DNA from: Streptomyces brasiliensis
Lineage (GTDB): Bacteria; Actinomycetota; Actinomycetes; Streptomycetales; Streptomycetaceae
Direction of reading: 5' to 3'
DNA length: 64,000 bases
Assembly (NCBI RefSeq): GCF_014647875.1
Contig: NZ_BMQA01000020.1
Coordinates: 62,001-126,000, forward strand
Part shown: positions 28,217 to 35,740 of the stretch, piece by piece
Position numbering within the stretch: position 1 is the stretch's first letter
Layout of the letters: every line of letters begins with the position of its first letter
Position numbers and translations under genes: made by a program
The notes under the pieces: generated by a model
Told to the model about the DNA's origin: nothing
The model's input: only the letters and a program-made list of their open reading frames with translations
Databases searched by the model: none

Positions 28217-29518
28217 TTACTCTCCTTCAACCCGCATGATGCTGGCGACACCCCGCACGGTGTCGAGCTTGCGCAGCGCCTCGACGGTCCCGGACAGGGA
28301 CGCGTCGGACGCGCGGTGGGTGACGACGACGAGGGAGGCCTCGCCGTCCCCGTCCTGCCGTCCTTGCTGCCGCACCGTATCGATCGAGACACCGTGCTCG
28401 GCGAACACCGTCGCCACCTGGGCGAGTACGCCCGGTTTGTCGGCGACGTCGAGGCTGATGTGGTAGCGCGTGACGACGTCGCCCATGGGCGAGACGGTCA
28501 GGGCGGCATACGCCGACTCACCGGGGCCCGTGGCGCCGTTGAGCCGGTTACGGCACACGGCGACGAGGTCGCCGAGCACGGCGGAGGCGGTCGGAGCGCC
28601 GCCCGCGCCGGGGCCGTAGAACATGAGCTGCCCGGCGGCGTCCGACTCGACGAACACGGCGTTGTACGCGCCGCGCACGGAGGCGAGCGGGTGGGACAGC
28701 GGAATCATCGCGGGATGCACGCGCGCGGTGACCGACGCGCCGTCCGCGGAGCGCTCGCAGATGGCGAGCAGCTTGATGGTGCAGCCCATCTCCTTGGCGG
28801 AGGCGAAGTCGGCGGCGGTGACCTCGGTCATGCCCTCGCGGTGGACGTCGTCGAGGCGCACGCGCGTGTGGAAGGCGATACCGGCGAGGATCGCGGCCTT
28901 GGCGGCGGCGTCGAAGCCCTCGACGTCGGCGGTCGGGTCGGCCTCGGCGTACCCGAGTGCGGTGGCCTCGTCGAGGGCCTCCTGGTACCCGGCGCCCGTC
29001 GAGTCCATCTTGTCGAGGATGAAGTTGGTGGTGCCGTTGACGATGCCGAGCACCCGGTTGACCTTGTCGCCGGCGAGGGACTCGCGCAGCGGCCGGATCA
29101 GCGGGATGGCACCGGCGACGGCGGCCTCGTAGTAGAGGTCCTTGTCGTTCTCGTCGGCGGCGGCGTGCAGGGCGGCGCCGTCCTGGGCGAGGAGCGCCTT
29201 GTTGGCGGAGACGACGGAGGCGCCGTGCTCGAAGGCGGTGGTGATGAGCGTACGGGCGGGCTCGATCCCGCCGATGACCTCCACGACCACATCGATGTCG
29301 CCGCGTTTGACGAGGGCGGTGGCGTCGGTGGTGATCAGCTCGGCCGGAATGCCCTCACGGACCTTGGAGGGCCGCCGTACGGCCACGCCCGCGAGCTCGA
29401 TCGGGGCGCCGATCCGGGCGGCGAGGTCGTCGGCGTGCGTCGTCATGATGCGCGCCACCTCTGAGCCGACAACCCCACAGCCCAGCAGCGCCACCTTCAG
29501 CGGACGCGTACGCATCAT
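28217..29518 (-). CDS. hom: homoserine dehydrogenase
   Basis: 433 aa from the ATG at 29518 (GAGG upstream; the adjacent second ATG is an alternative). The NAD(P)-binding N-terminus is KVALLGCGVVGSEVAR. The catalytic domain has VNGTTNFILDKM and GYAEADPTADVEGFDAAAK, with the conserved catalytic Lys. A C-terminal ACT domain (YHISLDVADKPGVLAQVATVF) is the site of threonine feedback inhibition. It reduces aspartate semialdehyde to homoserine. It heads the hom-thrC(-thrB) group, just downstream of lysA, so branch enzymes of the aspartate family are clustered. Confidence 0.97.
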   Translation of the reverse strand: MMRTRPLKVALLGCGVVGSEVARIMTTHADDLAARIGAPIELAGVAVRRPSKVREGIPAELITTDATALVKRGDIDVVVEVIGGIEPARTLITTAFEHGASVVSANKALLAQDGAALHAAADENDKDLYYEAAVAGAIPLIRPLRESLAGDKVNRVLGIVNGTTNFILDKMDSTGAGYQEALDEATALGYAEADPTADVEGFDAAAKAAILAGIAFHTRVRLDDVHREGMTEVTAADFASAKEMGCTIKLLAICERSADGASVTARVHPAMIPLSHPLASVRGAYNAVFVESDAAGQLMFYGPGAGGAPTASAVLGDLVAVCRNRLNGATGPGESAYAALTVSPMGDVVTRYHISLDVADKPGVLAQVATVFAEHGVSIDTVRQQGRQDGDGEASLVVVTHRASDASLSGTVEALRKLDTVRGVASIMRVEGE

Positions 29519-29621
29519 CCGACCTCGTTTCCTCATACCGTCGACGGTTGGACCAGTCTCACTCACCGGACGGGAGTTTCTACCATTCGTCCGGATCGTG
29601 AGACGTCTATTTCATTTCGTC

Positions 29622-29652
29622 GGGACCGGAAGACCGGAGATCTTCCGGTCCC
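29622..29652. terminator. terminator between lysA and hom
   Basis: Perfect 12-bp stem (29622-29633 with 29641-29652) and a 7-nt loop, 40 bp past the lysA stop. The + strand side is T-rich; on the minus strand no T-run follows. It likely separates lysA from hom transcription. Confidence 0.75.
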
Positions 29653-29691
29653 ATTTTCATTGTCGTGCCGTTGGTTCTCGTGCCGCTGCGG

Positions 29692-31083
29692 TCACCCGAC
29701 GTCGAGCCGCAGGAGGTCCTCCTCGGTCTCGCGGCGGACGATCACCCGGGCTCCCTCGTCGTTCACCGCGACGACGGGCGGCCGGAGCACGTGGTTGTAG
29801 TTGCTGGCCATGGACCGGCAGTACGCCCCCGTGGCCGGCACCGCGATGAGGTCACCCGGTGCCAGGTCGGCGGGCAGGAAGGCGTCCTTGACCACGATGT
29901 CCCCGCTCTCGCAGTGCTTGCCGACGACACGGGCGAGCATCGGCTCGGCGTCGGAGGCACGGGAGACGAGCGCGACGGTGTACTCGGCGTCGTACAGCGC
30001 GGTGCGGATGTTGTCCGACATGCCGCCGTCGACGGAGACGTACGTGCGCAGCCCGTCGAGGGGCTTGATCGTGCCGACCTCGTAGAGCGTGAAGGCGGTG
30101 GGCCCGACGATGGCCCGCCCGGGCTCGACGGAGATCCGGGGCGTGCGCAGCCGCGCCGCCTCGCACTCGCGCGAGACGATCTCGGTGAGCGCCTTGGCGA
30201 TCTCGTGCGGCTCGCGCGGGTCGTCGTCGCTGGTGTAGGCGATGCCGAGCCCGCCACCGAGGTCGATCTCCGGCAGCTCGACCCCGTGCTCGTCACGGAT
30301 GTCCCTGAGCAGCCCTACGACACGATGCGCGGCGACCTCGAACCCGGACATGTCGAAGATCTGCGACCCGATGTGGCTGTGAATGCCGATGACGTCCAGC
30401 CCGTCGAGCTGCAGTGCACGCTGTACGGCCTCGGCGGCCTGCCCGCCGGCGAGCGGGATCCCGAACTTCTGGTCCTCGTGGGCGGTGGCGATGAACTCGT
30501 GCGTGTGGGCTTCCACGCCGACGGTGATACGGATCTGCACCTTCTGCCGCTTGCCCAGGGACTGGGCGATGTGCGCGACCCGGACGATCTCCTGGAACGA
30601 GTCGAGAACGATGCGCCCGACGCCGGCCTCGACCGCGCGGCGGATCTCGTCGGCGGACTTGTTGTTGCCGTGGAAGGCGATGCGCTCGGCGGGCATGCCG
30701 CCGGACAGGGCGGTGGCCAGCTCGCCGCCGGAGCAGACGTCGAGGTTGAGCCCTTCCTCGTTCAGCCAGCGCACGACGGCACGGGAGAGGAAGGCCTTAC
30801 CGGCATAGAAGACATCGGCGTCGGGCCCGAAGGCGGTACGCCAGGCACGGGCCCGGGCGCGGAAGTCGGCCTCGTCGAGCACATAGGTGGGCGTGCCGAA
30901 CTCCTCGGCGATCCGCTTGACGTCGATCCCGCCGACGGTGACGACGCCCTCGTCGTCCCGGGTGACGGTCTGGGCCCACACCTTGGGGTCGAGGGTGTTG
31001 AGATCGGCGGGCGGTGCGGAGTAGTGCCCCTCGGGCAGGACGTCGGCGTGCCGGGGCCCGGCGGGGTGTGCTGAACGACTCAT
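29692..31083 (-). CDS. lysA: diaminopimelate decarboxylase
   Basis: 463 aa. It is a fold-type III PLP enzyme making lysine from meso-diaminopimelate. The PLP lysine is in DVFYAGKAFLSRAV, the second signature is GLNLDVCSGGELATAL, the PLP phosphate loop is LGGGLGIAY, and the active-site Cys of the partner subunit is in VGKHCESGD. YCRSMASNYNHVLRP closes the C-terminal barrel. It lies 70 bp after the ArgRS-like gene on the same strand; argS-lysA-hom-thrC-thrB is the usual actinobacterial order. Confidence 0.97.
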   Translation of the reverse strand: MSRSAHPAGPRHADVLPEGHYSAPPADLNTLDPKVWAQTVTRDDEGVVTVGGIDVKRIAEEFGTPTYVLDEADFRARARAWRTAFGPDADVFYAGKAFLSRAVVRWLNEEGLNLDVCSGGELATALSGGMPAERIAFHGNNKSADEIRRAVEAGVGRIVLDSFQEIVRVAHIAQSLGKRQKVQIRITVGVEAHTHEFIATAHEDQKFGIPLAGGQAAEAVQRALQLDGLDVIGIHSHIGSQIFDMSGFEVAAHRVVGLLRDIRDEHGVELPEIDLGGGLGIAYTSDDDPREPHEIAKALTEIVSRECEAARLRTPRISVEPGRAIVGPTAFTLYEVGTIKPLDGLRTYVSVDGGMSDNIRTALYDAEYTVALVSRASDAEPMLARVVGKHCESGDIVVKDAFLPADLAPGDLIAVPATGAYCRSMASNYNHVLRPPVVAVNDEGARVIVRRETEEDLLRLDVG

Positions 31084-31153
31084 GTCGGTGGCTCTCTGAC
31101 TCTCAGTCTCGTTCTCTGGGCTCTCGGGGGCTCATCTGTGCTCTCCGTGGCTC

Positions 31154-32419
31154 TCAGAGGTGATCGGGTGCGTCGATGCCGAGCAGGGACAGGCCGCCGG
31201 CCAGCACCGTCCCGACGGCTTCGGCGAGCGCGAGCCGGGCACGGTGGGCGGCCGAGGGTTTCTCCTCGCCGTGCGGCAGAACGGTGAGGAGAAAGGGCAG
31301 AGCGGCATCGGCGACGGTGACGAGATGCCGGGCAAGCCGATCCGGGGCACGGTGGGTGGCGGCCGCGGTGAGGATGCGGGGGTGGTCGGCGAGGGCGGTG
31401 AGGAGGGTGCGGGGCGTGGGGGTGGGGTACGCGGGTCCGGCGGGGGTGGCGAATGCGTGGGCGGAGGGGGTGGGGATGACGCCGGGGTGGGCGGGGGCGA
31501 GGCCGGCTCTTCCCGGGCCGACATGCGGCTTCATCGGGTCGCGGAGGTCGCCGGGGTCGCCGGGGCCGCCGGGACGGGAGGGCTCGCCGAGTTCGCCGGG
31601 GCCGCCGGGGCCGCCGGGGCCGCCGGGCCGAGAGGACTCGATGGTCTCGACGTACTCGATGGGTTCGACGTACTCGATGGGTTCGATGGGCTTGACGAGT
31701 TCGACGGGCTCGCCGAGTTCGCCGGGTTCGGCGGTGAAGCCGAGGCGGGCGGCGCCGCGGCTGAGGGCCCGGGTGCGGGCGTGGGCGTACCGGACCCGGA
31801 AGAGGGGGTTGCCCTCGCGCTGGACGAGATGGTCGGCGGTGATCCGGGGACGGTCGTGCGAGGCAGGATGGAGCAGCGCCCACCGGGCGGCGTCGGGACC
31901 GAGCGGGGCGGGGTCCTCGGGGGCCGGCACGGGCCGCAGGTTGACGGGCTCACGGTGGTCGATCTCGACGCGCCCGCCCTGGGTGGCGACGATCCGCACG
32001 AGCGCGTCGGCGACGACCTCGGCCCGGGCCTCGTACGGCACACGCAGCTCGACCACGTGCCCGGCGAGGACGTCACTGTGTCCGTACGCCGCGCCACGCT
32101 CACGGATCTCCCGGACGAGCGCGGTCGTGTCGAGCCCCTGGCGGAGGCTGATGTTGAGGAACCCGGGCGGGGTGACGACGACGTCCTCGACGCCGTCGGC
32201 CTCGACGAGGTGGGCCCTGAGGATCTCGGCGACGCGCAGGGGAGGGTGCCCGGCCGCCCGGGCCAGCCGCAGGGCGATGTTGCTGGCGTAGTCCCCACAC
32301 CCCCCGGGCCCCGGCACGGTGACCACGGTCCGCTCAGGCACGGTGACGCTCAGCTCCCCCTCATCGACAGCACGCCGCACCGCGGACAGCACGGTACGGG
32401 AGAGCTCGACGGGGGTCAC
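31154..32419 (-). CDS. ArgRS-like protein with DALR domain but no synthetase catalytic core
   Basis: 421 aa from the GTG at 32419; no good Shine-Dalgarno, but the residues from there match the ArgRS N-terminal (Add-1) domain (DYASNIALRLARAAGHPP, FLNISL). Its end resembles the DALR anticodon-binding domain (LLTALADHPRILTAAATHRAPDRLARHL, ALAEAVGTVLAGGLSLLGIDAP). Real ArgRS is about 550-600 aa; here the HIGH and KMSKS-bearing Rossmann core is missing. In its place are about 60 residues of repeats (IEYVEP units, GGPGGPGGPG, GEPSRPGGPGDPGD). It cannot charge tRNA by the known mechanism. It occupies the argS position before lysA, and a similar stand-alone protein is conserved in Streptomyces as far as I recall. 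Confidence 0.8.
   Translation of the reverse strand: MTPVELSRTVLSAVRRAVDEGELSVTVPERTVVTVPGPGGCGDYASNIALRLARAAGHPPLRVAEILRAHLVEADGVEDVVVTPPGFLNISLRQGLDTTALVREIRERGAAYGHSDVLAGHVVELRVPYEARAEVVADALVRIVATQGGRVEIDHREPVNLRPVPAPEDPAPLGPDAARWALLHPASHDRPRITADHLVQREGNPLFRVRYAHARTRALSRGAARLGFTAEPGELGEPVELVKPIEPIEYVEPIEYVETIESSRPGGPGGPGGPGELGEPSRPGGPGDPGDLRDPMKPHVGPGRAGLAPAHPGVIPTPSAHAFATPAGPAYPTPTPRTLLTALADHPRILTAAATHRAPDRLARHLVTVADAALPFLLTVLPHGEEKPSAAHRARLALAEAVGTVLAGGLSLLGIDAPDHL
31590..31720. repeat. tandem short repeats inside the ArgRS-like gene
   Basis: GCCGCCGGG-type 9-mers repeat at 31593-31627. An 18-bp unit (CGTACTCGATGGGTTCGA) repeats without mismatch at 31651-31668 and 31669-31686, followed by a diverged third unit. 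All units are multiples of three, so the reading frame is kept and Pro/Gly and IEYVEP peptides are encoded. Confidence 0.85.
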
Positions 32420-32634
32420 GGGACAAGCGTATGGGAGGAGGGGGGTGGGTATGCGACCCGGTTTGAGGTCGGTCCGGGAATGCGGACGGCGTGGGGTCGG
32501 GGCCGACGGATGACGGCACGCGCCGAGGACCCACGGGAGGCACGGAAGGCACGGACACGGACACGGACTGGAGGAAGACACACGGACCGGGAGGAAGCCG
32601 AGGATCGAGGATCGCCGAGGATCAGCGACGGATC

Positions 32635-33333
32635 TCAGAGACGAGTCGGACCGGCACGCTCGGCGGACACATCGGCACCACCGATACGGTCATCGCCGAG
32701 GGGGTGAGGGAGGTCACGACCGAGATCACCGCGCAGCTCACCCTCGAGCTCCGGACTCAGCCCACCGCCGAGATCGGACCCGAGGGAGTGCGGAAAACCA
32801 CCACCGAGATCGGACCGAAGGGGACCCCGAAGGTCACCGATGAGACCACGACGGCCCTCATCACCCGCGCCAGCACGGTCACCGGCACCACGACCATCAC
32901 CCGCACCACCATCGCCGGAGTCCCCGAACTCCCCCCGACGCCCCCTCCCCCGCCCTTGCCCTCGCTCGATCAACTGCCGTACGAGGCGTACGAGTTCGGC
33001 AGGCTCGAAGGGCTTGGCGAGGAAGGCGTCGACACCGGCGTCGAGTCCGCTCTCCACTTCGTACTGCGTACAGGCGCTGACGATGGCGAGAGGGAGATCA
33101 CGGGTCCGAGGGTCGGCACGCAACCTGGCGGCCGTCCGCAACCCGTCGAGCCGGGGCATCACGACGTCCAGGGTCACGACATCGGGCCGCACCTGATGAA
33201 CCACATCAAGACACTCGGCACCATCTGCCGCGGTCACGACCTCGAGACCCTCAAGCTCGAGATTGACCCTGATCAACTGCCGGATGACCTTGTTGTCGTC
33301 CACAACAAGCACCCGACCCGACGCGCCTGGCAC
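32635..33333 (-). CDS. stand-alone response-regulator receiver protein with a repetitive C-terminal tail
   Basis: 232 aa from the GTG at 33333 (weak leader; a GTG at 33438 would add 35 poorly conserved residues). The receiver domain is complete: VLVVDDNKVIR with the acidic pair, phospho-acceptor Asp in VVTLDVVMPRLDG, Ser in AIVSAC and Lys in FLAKPFEP. There is no DNA-binding or enzymatic output domain. After about residue 130 comes a Gly/Asp/Arg/Leu-rich low-complexity tail (GDLG, SDLGGG, DLRG units). No kinase gene is adjacent. In related species the protein seems to end shortly after the receiver, so the tail may be a local expansion (recalled, not checked). Confidence 0.8.
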   Translation of the reverse strand: MPGASGRVLVVDDNKVIRQLIRVNLELEGLEVVTAADGAECLDVVHQVRPDVVTLDVVMPRLDGLRTAARLRADPRTRDLPLAIVSACTQYEVESGLDAGVDAFLAKPFEPAELVRLVRQLIERGQGRGRGRRGEFGDSGDGGAGDGRGAGDRAGAGDEGRRGLIGDLRGPLRSDLGGGFPHSLGSDLGGGLSPELEGELRGDLGRDLPHPLGDDRIGGADVSAERAGPTRL

Positions 33334-33497
33334 AACTCGAGAGTAGGTCCGCACCAGCCACCGCGTACGCGTTTTCCCCACTTCCACCCACGCGAGCGAC
33401 GCTCCCGCCCCGCTCCCCGGAAACCAGTTCCTGATCACACCAGCAGAGCTGGTAGTGTTCTACCCGTCGCCGCGAGCAAGCACTACGCGTCGGACAC

Positions 33498-33569
33498 GCC
33501 CCCGTAGCTCAGGGGATAGAGCAACGGCCTCCGGAGCCGTGTGCGCAGGTTCGAATCCTGCCGGGGGCA
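33498..33569 (+). tRNA. tRNA-Arg (anticodon CCG)
   Basis: A full cloverleaf can be drawn: acceptor GCCCCCG/CGGGGGC, D arm GCTC/GAGC, anticodon stem ACGGC/GCCGT with loop CTCCGGA (anticodon CCG, reads CGG), 4-nt variable loop, and T arm GCAGG/CCTGC with TTCGAAT. The discriminator is A and CCA is not encoded. The 3' half is the attachment site of the integrated elements, and integration keeps the gene intact. Confidence 0.97.
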
Positions 33570-33572
33570 CTC
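33529..33572 (+). other. att site, left (inside tRNA-Arg)
   Basis: 44 bp, from the anticodon loop through the tRNA 3' end plus CTC, are repeated exactly at 53368-53411. This is the duplicated core expected when a tyrosine integrase inserts an element at a tRNA 3' end. The next bases on both sides differ. Confidence 0.93.
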
Positions 33573-33622
33573 GCCGGTCAGAGACCCAAAATCCTCGTCT
33601 GACCAGGGCGGATGCCGACAGA

Positions 33623-33659
33623 AAAGGGCGGGAGTCAGTCTCACTGACTCCCGCCCTTT
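33623..33659. terminator. strong terminator after tRNA-Arg
   Basis: 17-bp perfect stem (33623-33639 with 33643-33659), 3-nt loop CTC, flanked by A and T runs, so active in both directions. It lies 51 bp past att. A terminator of the same build but different sequence lies 50 bp past the second att, and a related one precedes the intact int at 36270. Confidence 0.85.
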
Positions 33660-33679
33660 CTCACTCTCTCTCACGGTTC

Positions 33680-33719
33680 GCGTGTGAGGGGCGTGTGAGC
33701 CACACGCAGGCTCACACGC
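33680..33719 (+). promoter_or_regulatory. probable integrase arm sites, left end of element 1
   Basis: GCGTGTGAG occurs twice, 11 bp apart (33680-33688 and 33691-33699), followed by an inverted copy: GCGTGTGAGCC (33691-33701) pairs with GGCTCACACGC (33709-33719). The same double motif with one change per unit occurs at 53275-53294, 75 bp inside the other end. Both would flank the core in the excised circle. Binding by integrase or Xis is inferred. Confidence 0.6.
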
Positions 33720-33767
33720 CGTCTGACTCCGTGCCCCGTCGTCTTTCGATCTTCTGTCGCCCCCTTA
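33712..33767 (-). pseudogene. 3' end of a dead third integrase gene (part 1)
   Basis: Read on the minus strand this ends RGRQKIERRRGTESDGV and a stop. KIER matches KIEK near the C-terminus of the two intact integrases in this window. It is cut at TTA (33765-33767) by the mobile unit 33768-35564. The gene continues at 35565. Confidence 0.8.
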
Positions 33768-33834
33768 GAGCTCGTAACACGATCACGATCCGGGCTCTTG
33801 AGGCGTGTCCACGCACGCGCGGGTCGTTGGCGGT

Positions 33835-33870
33835 GCGCGCCCCGAAGACGGGATTTCCTTCGGGGCGCGC
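33835..33870 (-). terminator. terminator of the SDR gene
   Basis: 13-bp perfect stem (33835-33847 with 33858-33870) and a 10-nt loop, 16 bp past the SDR stop codon. Confidence 0.8.
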
Positions 33871-33886
33871 GGCAGGGGTGTCCGGT

Positions 33887-34642
33887 TCAGGCGTTGTAGC
33901 CACCGTGGGCGTCCAGCACCGCGCCCGTCACGTACGACGCGGCGGGGCTCGCCAGAAAGGCGATCGCCGCGGCGATTTCTTCGGGGTGACCCAGGCGTTG
34001 CAGGGACAGGTTGCTGAGCAGGACCTTGAGGGTCTCCGGGGGCGTCGCAGTTGCCATGCCGCCGTCCACCATCAGTCCGGCCTCCACGACGTTGGCCGTG
34101 ATGTCCCGGGGCCCGAGGTCCCGTGCGGCCCCCAGGGTGTACCTCGTGACCCCTGCCTTGGTCGCCGCGTAGTCGGCAGCCCCCGGGGTACCGACCCGGG
34201 AGCCCAGTCCGGAACTCACCGTGATGATGCGGCCGCCCGCGCGCAGCACTCGGGAGGCGGCCCGGATGATGGCGATCACGCCGAGGTAGTTGGTGGCGTG
34301 CATCCGGTCCAGTGCGGCGGTGTCGGCGTCCGGGTCGTCCACTGTGCCAGCCGCGGAGATCGCCGCGTTGTTGACGAGGATGTCCAGGCCGCCGAAGTGC
34401 GCCACCACGTCGTCAATCAGCGCCGGCGCCTGACTCGTGTCCGCCTGGTCGGACTTGAAGGCGACGGCCTTCGCTCCCTTGCCGCGCACCTCGTCGACGA
34501 CAGCCTGCGCCTGCTTCTCGGAGCTGACATAAGTGAAGGCGACGTCGGCGCCCTGCTCGGCCAGCAGTCGTACGGTCGCGGCTCCCAGTCCGCGCGACCC
34601 CCCGGTGACCAGGGCGACCTTGCCCGTGAGTGCCTTGCTCAT
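33887..34642 (-). CDS. short-chain dehydrogenase/reductase (cargo of the IS-bounded unit)
   Basis: 251 aa from the ATG at 34642, where the SDR fold starts (SKALTGKVALVTGG). Cofactor motif TGGSRGLG (TGxxxGxG), NNAAISA (NNAG-like), catalytic Ser in TVSSGLGSR and the YAATK pair (YxxxK). No basic-residue pattern clearly decides NADH versus NADPH, though SSEKQ after the second strand suggests NADP. It is close to FabG/3-oxoacyl-ACP reductase-like classical SDRs; the substrate is unknown. It is divergent from an Rrf2 regulator with a shared operator between them, the usual pairing of an inducible detoxifying oxidoreductase with its repressor. Confidence 0.9.
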   Translation of the reverse strand: MSKALTGKVALVTGGSRGLGAATVRLLAEQGADVAFTYVSSEKQAQAVVDEVRGKGAKAVAFKSDQADTSQAPALIDDVVAHFGGLDILVNNAAISAAGTVDDPDADTAALDRMHATNYLGVIAIIRAASRVLRAGGRIITVSSGLGSRVGTPGAADYAATKAGVTRYTLGAARDLGPRDITANVVEAGLMVDGGMATATPPETLKVLLSNLSLQRLGHPEEIAAAIAFLASPAASYVTGAVLDAHGGYNA

Positions 34643-34688
34643 TCTTCTCACCTCGTTGATTGACCCTTCAGGCAGTCGCAACGCTAAT

Positions 34689-34740
34689 TGTTACGACAGC
34701 TTGTTGCAACCTTCGTTGTTACGACTGCGCTGTCGTAACA
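34689..34740. promoter_or_regulatory. operator between the SDR and Rrf2 genes
   Basis: TGTTACGAC at 34689-34697 and 34717-34725, and its inverted copy GTCGTAACA at 34732-34740. The last two form a palindrome with a 6-bp centre; the first is an extra half-site nearer the SDR gene. It lies in the 127-bp divergent promoter region, so the Rrf2 protein probably represses both genes here. Confidence 0.75.
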
Positions 34741-34769
34741 TGAAGCGTTGCGGCCGAGAGGAGGGATTC

Positions 34770-35204
34770 ATGAGTGCCAACAGCAGGTTGACCATTGCCG
34801 CCCACGCGCTGGCCTGGATCGGTCTCTACCAGCGCCAGGGCCATGAGGTCGCCACCTCCGAGCAGATCGCGACCAGCGCGAACACCAACCCGGTGGTGAT
34901 CAGGCGGCTGCTCGGCGAGCTGCGCAGGGCCGGGCTCGTGGAGTCCCGGCGGGGTGTGGGCGCGGGCTGGTCGCTGGCGCGCGAGCTGGGGTCGATGACC
35001 CTGCTCGACGTGTACGAGGCAGTGGAACCCGGCCCGCTGTTCGCAATGCACCGCACCACCCCGGACCAGGGATGCGTGGTGGGTTACGGCATCCAGCCGG
35101 CGATGCAGGGCGTCTACGAGGGCATCGAGGAGACCCTGAGACACGAGCTGGCCCGCGTCACGCTCGAGAACGTACTCCGGGACGTACTCGCGGCACCTCG
35201 CTAG
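34770..35204 (+). CDS. Rrf2-family transcriptional regulator
   Basis: 144 aa from the ATG at 34770 (GAGGAGGG 5 nt upstream). The winged-helix N-terminus has RLTIAAHALAWIGLY, TSEQIATSANTNPVVIRRLLGELRRAGLVES and RGVGAGWSLAR, the Rrf2 pattern. The C-terminal helix (TLENVLRDVLA) is the dimerisation element. Only one Cys (DQGCVVG) is present, so an Fe-S cluster of the IscR/NsrR kind is unlikely; it resembles the YwnA/cluster-less branch that senses small or reactive molecules. It probably controls the divergent SDR gene and itself through the operator at 34689-34740. Confidence 0.9.
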   Translation: MSANSRLTIAAHALAWIGLYQRQGHEVATSEQIATSANTNPVVIRRLLGELRRAGLVESRRGVGAGWSLARELGSMTLLDVYEAVEPGPLFAMHRTTPDQGCVVGYGIQPAMQGVYEGIEETLRHELARVTLENVLRDVLAAPR

Positions 35205-35314
35205 CCTCCCCGTTACGCCCGGACATCACCAAGATCCCCATCCATGCCCAGGTCGGCGAACAGCCTGGCAGCCAGTCACGCCAAAGACGGTTGCAGTATT
35301 AGACCGTGTCCTAC

Positions 35315-35564
35315 GAGCTCGTGACTTGATCTTGTTGAAGTGCCCTGGCCCGGCGTGACCGATGTGACGATTCCGCCGTTCGGGAGGATGTGAGCACCCG
35401 GCCGTGGATCGTGGACGACGACTTGTGTGCGCTGATCGAGCCGCTGCTGCCGCCCTGGCCGGAGAAGTCGCCGGGTCCGCGGCCAATGGCGGACCGGCTG
35501 TGTCTGCAGTCTCATCTGCTGGAGACGCCTCAAGAAGGCCCGCCCATGATCGTGTTACGAGCTC
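35315..35564 (+). pseudogene. truncated IS5-family transposase and IS ends
   Basis: 250 bp. The left IS end GAGCTCGTGACTTGATC (35315-35331) matches the right end in 14 of 17 positions. A GTG at 35390 (GGGAGG upstream) opens a reading frame starting STRPWIVDDDLCALIEPLLP, typical of IS5-family transposases of Streptomyces (DUF4096-like N-terminus). After about 40 codons the sequence jumps into the IS right end, so the catalytic DDE part is deleted. It may still be moved by a related IS elsewhere. Confidence 0.85.
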
Positions 35565-35670
35565 TTACCCTGCCGTCCATGACACCCTCGTAGCGACGGT
35601 GGACGACCTCCGGCGATCCGCCGGCACGCCGGGCTATGGCTCAGCTGACCGTCCCGTCGACCGCGTCGGC
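35565..35670 (-). pseudogene. remnant of a dead third integrase gene (part 2)
   Basis: Reading on the minus strand, ARRAG then GSPEVVHRRYEGVMDGR aligns with ARRAGNSPEVIHRRYEG of the intact integrases, including the nucleophilic Tyr. A TGA in the frame shortly before (at TVS-stop-AIARRAG) and loss of similarity beyond about 35670 show it is dead. It joins in frame to 33712-33764 when the IS-bounded unit is removed. Confidence 0.85.
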
Positions 35671-35740
35671 AGGCAGCTGGAGTGGATGCGGTTCGGATAT
35701 TCGATGCCGTGAGGCACTGGAGTAGGCCAAACTCCCCTCC

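Larger units (their letters stand above)
33768..35564. mobile_element. 1.8-kb IS-bounded unit carrying SDR and Rrf2 genes
   Basis: The ends are perfect 18-bp inverted repeats, starting GAGCTCGTAACACGATCA at 33768-33785 and its reverse complement at 35547-35564. TTA stands directly outside both ends (33765-33767 and 35565-35567), a 3-bp target duplication as made by some IS5-family groups. Inside are an oxidoreductase gene, its divergent regulator and a transposase truncated after about 40 codons. Without the unit the flanks join in frame as an integrase C-terminus. It is therefore a single inserted unit with passenger genes, now without a complete transposase. Confidence 0.85.

Noticed and set aside
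27060..29600. Possible riboswitch or attenuator before hom/thrC/thrB
   Set aside because: No Thr/Ile-rich leader peptide, T-box or other riboswitch-like conserved core was visible in the leaders; only the lysA-hom hairpin was found.
33712..33903. 63-codon minus-strand ORF next to the tRNA
   Set aside because: A chance fusion of the mobile unit's end with the integrase 3' remnant; not an independent gene.
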